DNA from: Croceicoccus hydrothermalis
Lineage (GTDB): Bacteria > Pseudomonadota > Alphaproteobacteria > Sphingomonadales > Sphingomonadaceae
NCBI RefSeq assembly: GCF_022378335.1
Contig: NZ_JAIQCI010000002.1
Coordinates: 152,283-216,282 of the forward strand
Length of the DNA: 64,000 nucleotides
Direction of reading: 5' to 3'
Part shown: positions 62,609 through 64,000 of the stretch, one piece after another
Numbering within the stretch: the first letter of the stretch is position 1
How the letters are laid out: every line of letters starts with the position of its first letter
Translations under genes and position numbers: made by a program
The notes under the pieces: generated by a model
The model's input: the letters and a program-made list of their open reading frames with translations, nothing else
Told to the model about the DNA's origin: nothing
Database searches by the model: none

Positions 62609-63934
62609 ATGGCGAGAAGATACACACGTTCGTGCATTCTCGGTATCGTGGCCGCCGCATCCGCGATCGTCGCCCCGTCAATATCAGCGCAGGAAGCGGG
62701 CAGCTTCGATATCGAAGGGAGCGTTCGCGCGCGATACGAAACCTACCGCGGGGGGTTTCGGGCCGATGCGGCGGATGCCGACGATGCGCTCGTCCTGCGT
62801 TCCATCTTGAAGGCGCAGTATCAGGGCGAAGGTTTCGCCCTCGGGGCGCGATTGCAGGATGCGCGCGCCTATTTCGTCGATGACGATACGCCCATCACCA
62901 CAGGCGATGTCAACGCTCTCGAACTCGTCGAATTATACGCCGCAATCGATATCGCACAGGATGCGTCGCTTACATTGGGGCGGCAGACGATCGCACTGGG
63001 ATCCAGGCGGCTGGTCGGCGACCCCGGTTTTCGCAACTCCACCAACGGATTTACGGGCGCGAGAATGGACTGGAACGGCGATGGCGCACTGACCGCGTTC
63101 TATGTCCTGCCGCAACAACGCCTGCCCCGTGAAAAGCCTTCGCTGGTGGACAACGCGGTCGAATGGGACCGGGAGGGCGATGACCTTCGCTTCTGGGGCG
63201 TATTTTATCAGCGCAAGGATGTCGGGCCCTTCACGGCCGAGGCCTATGTTTTCGGGCTCGACGAAAATGACCGGCCGGACCGCGCCACGACCAATCGCCA
63301 TCTGGTAACTCCCGGTATCCGGCTGATTTCCAAACCGGCGCGCGGCCGTCTCGATACCGAGGTCGAGGCGGCTTGGCAGACGGGGCATATCCGCGCATCG
63401 AAGGCGGAAAACGCCGAAAAACGAGATGTCGGCGCCTATATGGTTCACGCGGAACTTGGCTACACGTTCGACATGGAAGTGGAACCGCGCGTTGCGCTCA
63501 TCGGCGATCTCGGCTCGGGCGACGAAGGCGGTGATGCCGATTACGGCCGGTTCGATCAACTCTACGGTCCGCGCCGGGAGCTGGGGCCGACGGGGCTGTA
63601 TGGCGCCCTTGCATGGGCCAATTTGCGCACGATCGGGGCGAATGTTTCGGCAACCCTTTCGGACAATGTCGCTGCCGATGTCACATATCGGCGCTTGTGG
63701 CTGGATTCGCTGACCGACAGCTTTTCGAAAACCGGTGTTCGCGACCCTGACGGAGCGGCAGGGCGCGATGCAGGCTACCAGCTCGACGCGCGCTTGCGCT
63801 GGAATATTCCGGCATCGGGGATCAAGTTCGAGACCGCGGCGGCGTTGCTGGGCAAGGGACGGTTTTTCGACCTTGCGCCCAACGCAGGCACACGCCGCAA
63901 TACGCTCTATGGATATACCGTACCCATCCGGTGA
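62609..63934 (+). CDS. Alginate-export-family outer-membrane porin
   Basis: 441 aa. Signal peptide ending near ISAQ (28), then a beta-barrel pattern: alternating hydrophobic strands with aromatic ends, FDIEGSVRARYETYRGGFRA start, LTLGRQTIALGSRRLVGDPG near 120, and a C-terminal strand NTLYGYTVPIR. The N-terminal 100-130 region matches the Alginate_exp (PF13372) type. Likely a porin for anionic sugars or unknown solutes. ATG 62609, two bases after the chemoreceptor stop, so translated from one mRNA. Confidence 0.75.
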   Translation: MARRYTRSCILGIVAAASAIVAPSISAQEAGSFDIEGSVRARYETYRGGFRADAADADDALVLRSILKAQYQGEGFALGARLQDARAYFVDDDTPITTGDVNALELVELYAAIDIAQDASLTLGRQTIALGSRRLVGDPGFRNSTNGFTGARMDWNGDGALTAFYVLPQQRLPREKPSLVDNAVEWDREGDDLRFWGVFYQRKDVGPFTAEAYVFGLDENDRPDRATTNRHLVTPGIRLISKPARGRLDTEVEAAWQTGHIRASKAENAEKRDVGAYMVHAELGYTFDMEVEPRVALIGDLGSGDEGGDADYGRFDQLYGPRRELGPTGLYGALAWANLRTIGANVSATLSDNVAADVTYRRLWLDSLTDSFSKTGVRDPDGAAGRDAGYQLDARLRWNIPASGIKFETAAALLGKGRFFDLAPNAGTRRNTLYGYTVPIR

Positions 63935-64000
63935 GCCCCGCCTTGTCCGGCGGGTGAACGACCGGTCTTAAGGGCGCTCGTATGAGCGAGCTTAGGAGCG

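Noticed and set aside
63936..63990. Small hairpins after the porin gene
   Set aside because: Stems of about six bp without a T-run and cut by the window edge; not enough for a terminator call.
1..64000. tRNA genes, CRISPR arrays, insertion sequences, prophage genes
   Set aside because: No TPsiC-loop with matching acceptor stem, no regularly spaced repeats, no transposase or phage protein was seen.

Overview
The window reads as one stretch of core chromosome from a high-GC alphaproteobacterium, most likely a member of the Sphingomonadales (Sphingomonadaceae/Erythrobacteraceae). The inference rests on the protein families (M2 and M16 peptidases, DUF1489, MucR, alphaproteobacterial SMC with a degenerate hinge) and on gene order (rsmE-gshA divergent from ubiA; smc, two DsbA-like proteins, DUF721 and mutY; the nfu, nitroreductase, tsaB, rimI, mucR, fur, plsC, miaB, phoH, ybeY, corC block). 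I see no prophage, insertion sequence, CRISPR array, rRNA or tRNA.

Layout. 1-5.6 kb: the 3' end of an unidentified gene, a PF10118 hydrolase divergent from a TetR regulator, ygfZ, dihydroorotase, rarD, and a secreted glycine-zipper protein behind a striking 30-bp inverted repeat. 5.6-13 kb: an orphan astD, selO, an alpha/beta hydrolase, a divergent glycosyltransferase, then a YfgM-like TPR protein with bamB. 13-18.2 kb: gshA, rsmE, ubiA and two bacterial-PH-domain membrane proteins. 18.2-25.9 kb: smc, two DsbA-like thiol proteins, DUF721 (DciA-like), divergent mutY and nudC.

25.9-38.9 kb: a small hydrophilic protein, DUF1489, mgtE, a cyclophilin that converges on a LysR gene at a strong shared terminator, then a long leftward block carrying iron-sulfur, tRNA-modification, ribosome-maturation and regulatory genes: nfu, nitroreductase, tsaB, rimI, mucR, fur, plsC, miaB, a META-domain lipoprotein that appears frameshifted, phoH, ybeY, corC and LysR. 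Several junctions are TGATG stop-start overlaps, which suggests coupled translation.

39-50 kb: rightward M16 peptidase, class II DAHP synthase, the ergothioneine genes egtB-egtD, asd, an alpha/beta hydrolase and an M2 dipeptidase. 50-55 kb: fabD-fabG (leftward), an LD-carboxypeptidase divergent from a Mur-ligase-like enzyme (probable muropeptide recycling), and a DUF808 protein. 55-64 kb: rpsF-rpsR-rplI, AMP nucleosidase, dnaN, a small secreted protein, about 0.8 kb with no recognisable gene, then a chemoreceptor followed directly by an alginate-export-type porin.

Most of the window is housekeeping. The best candidates for something less described are the inverted-repeat operator at 4979-5008, the LdcA/variant Mur ligase pair, the MucR gene with its unusual finger and motif-rich upstream region, and the broken META lipoprotein. 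No clearly novel multi-gene system is evident. Assignments come from reading the sequence and family knowledge; no database search was run.
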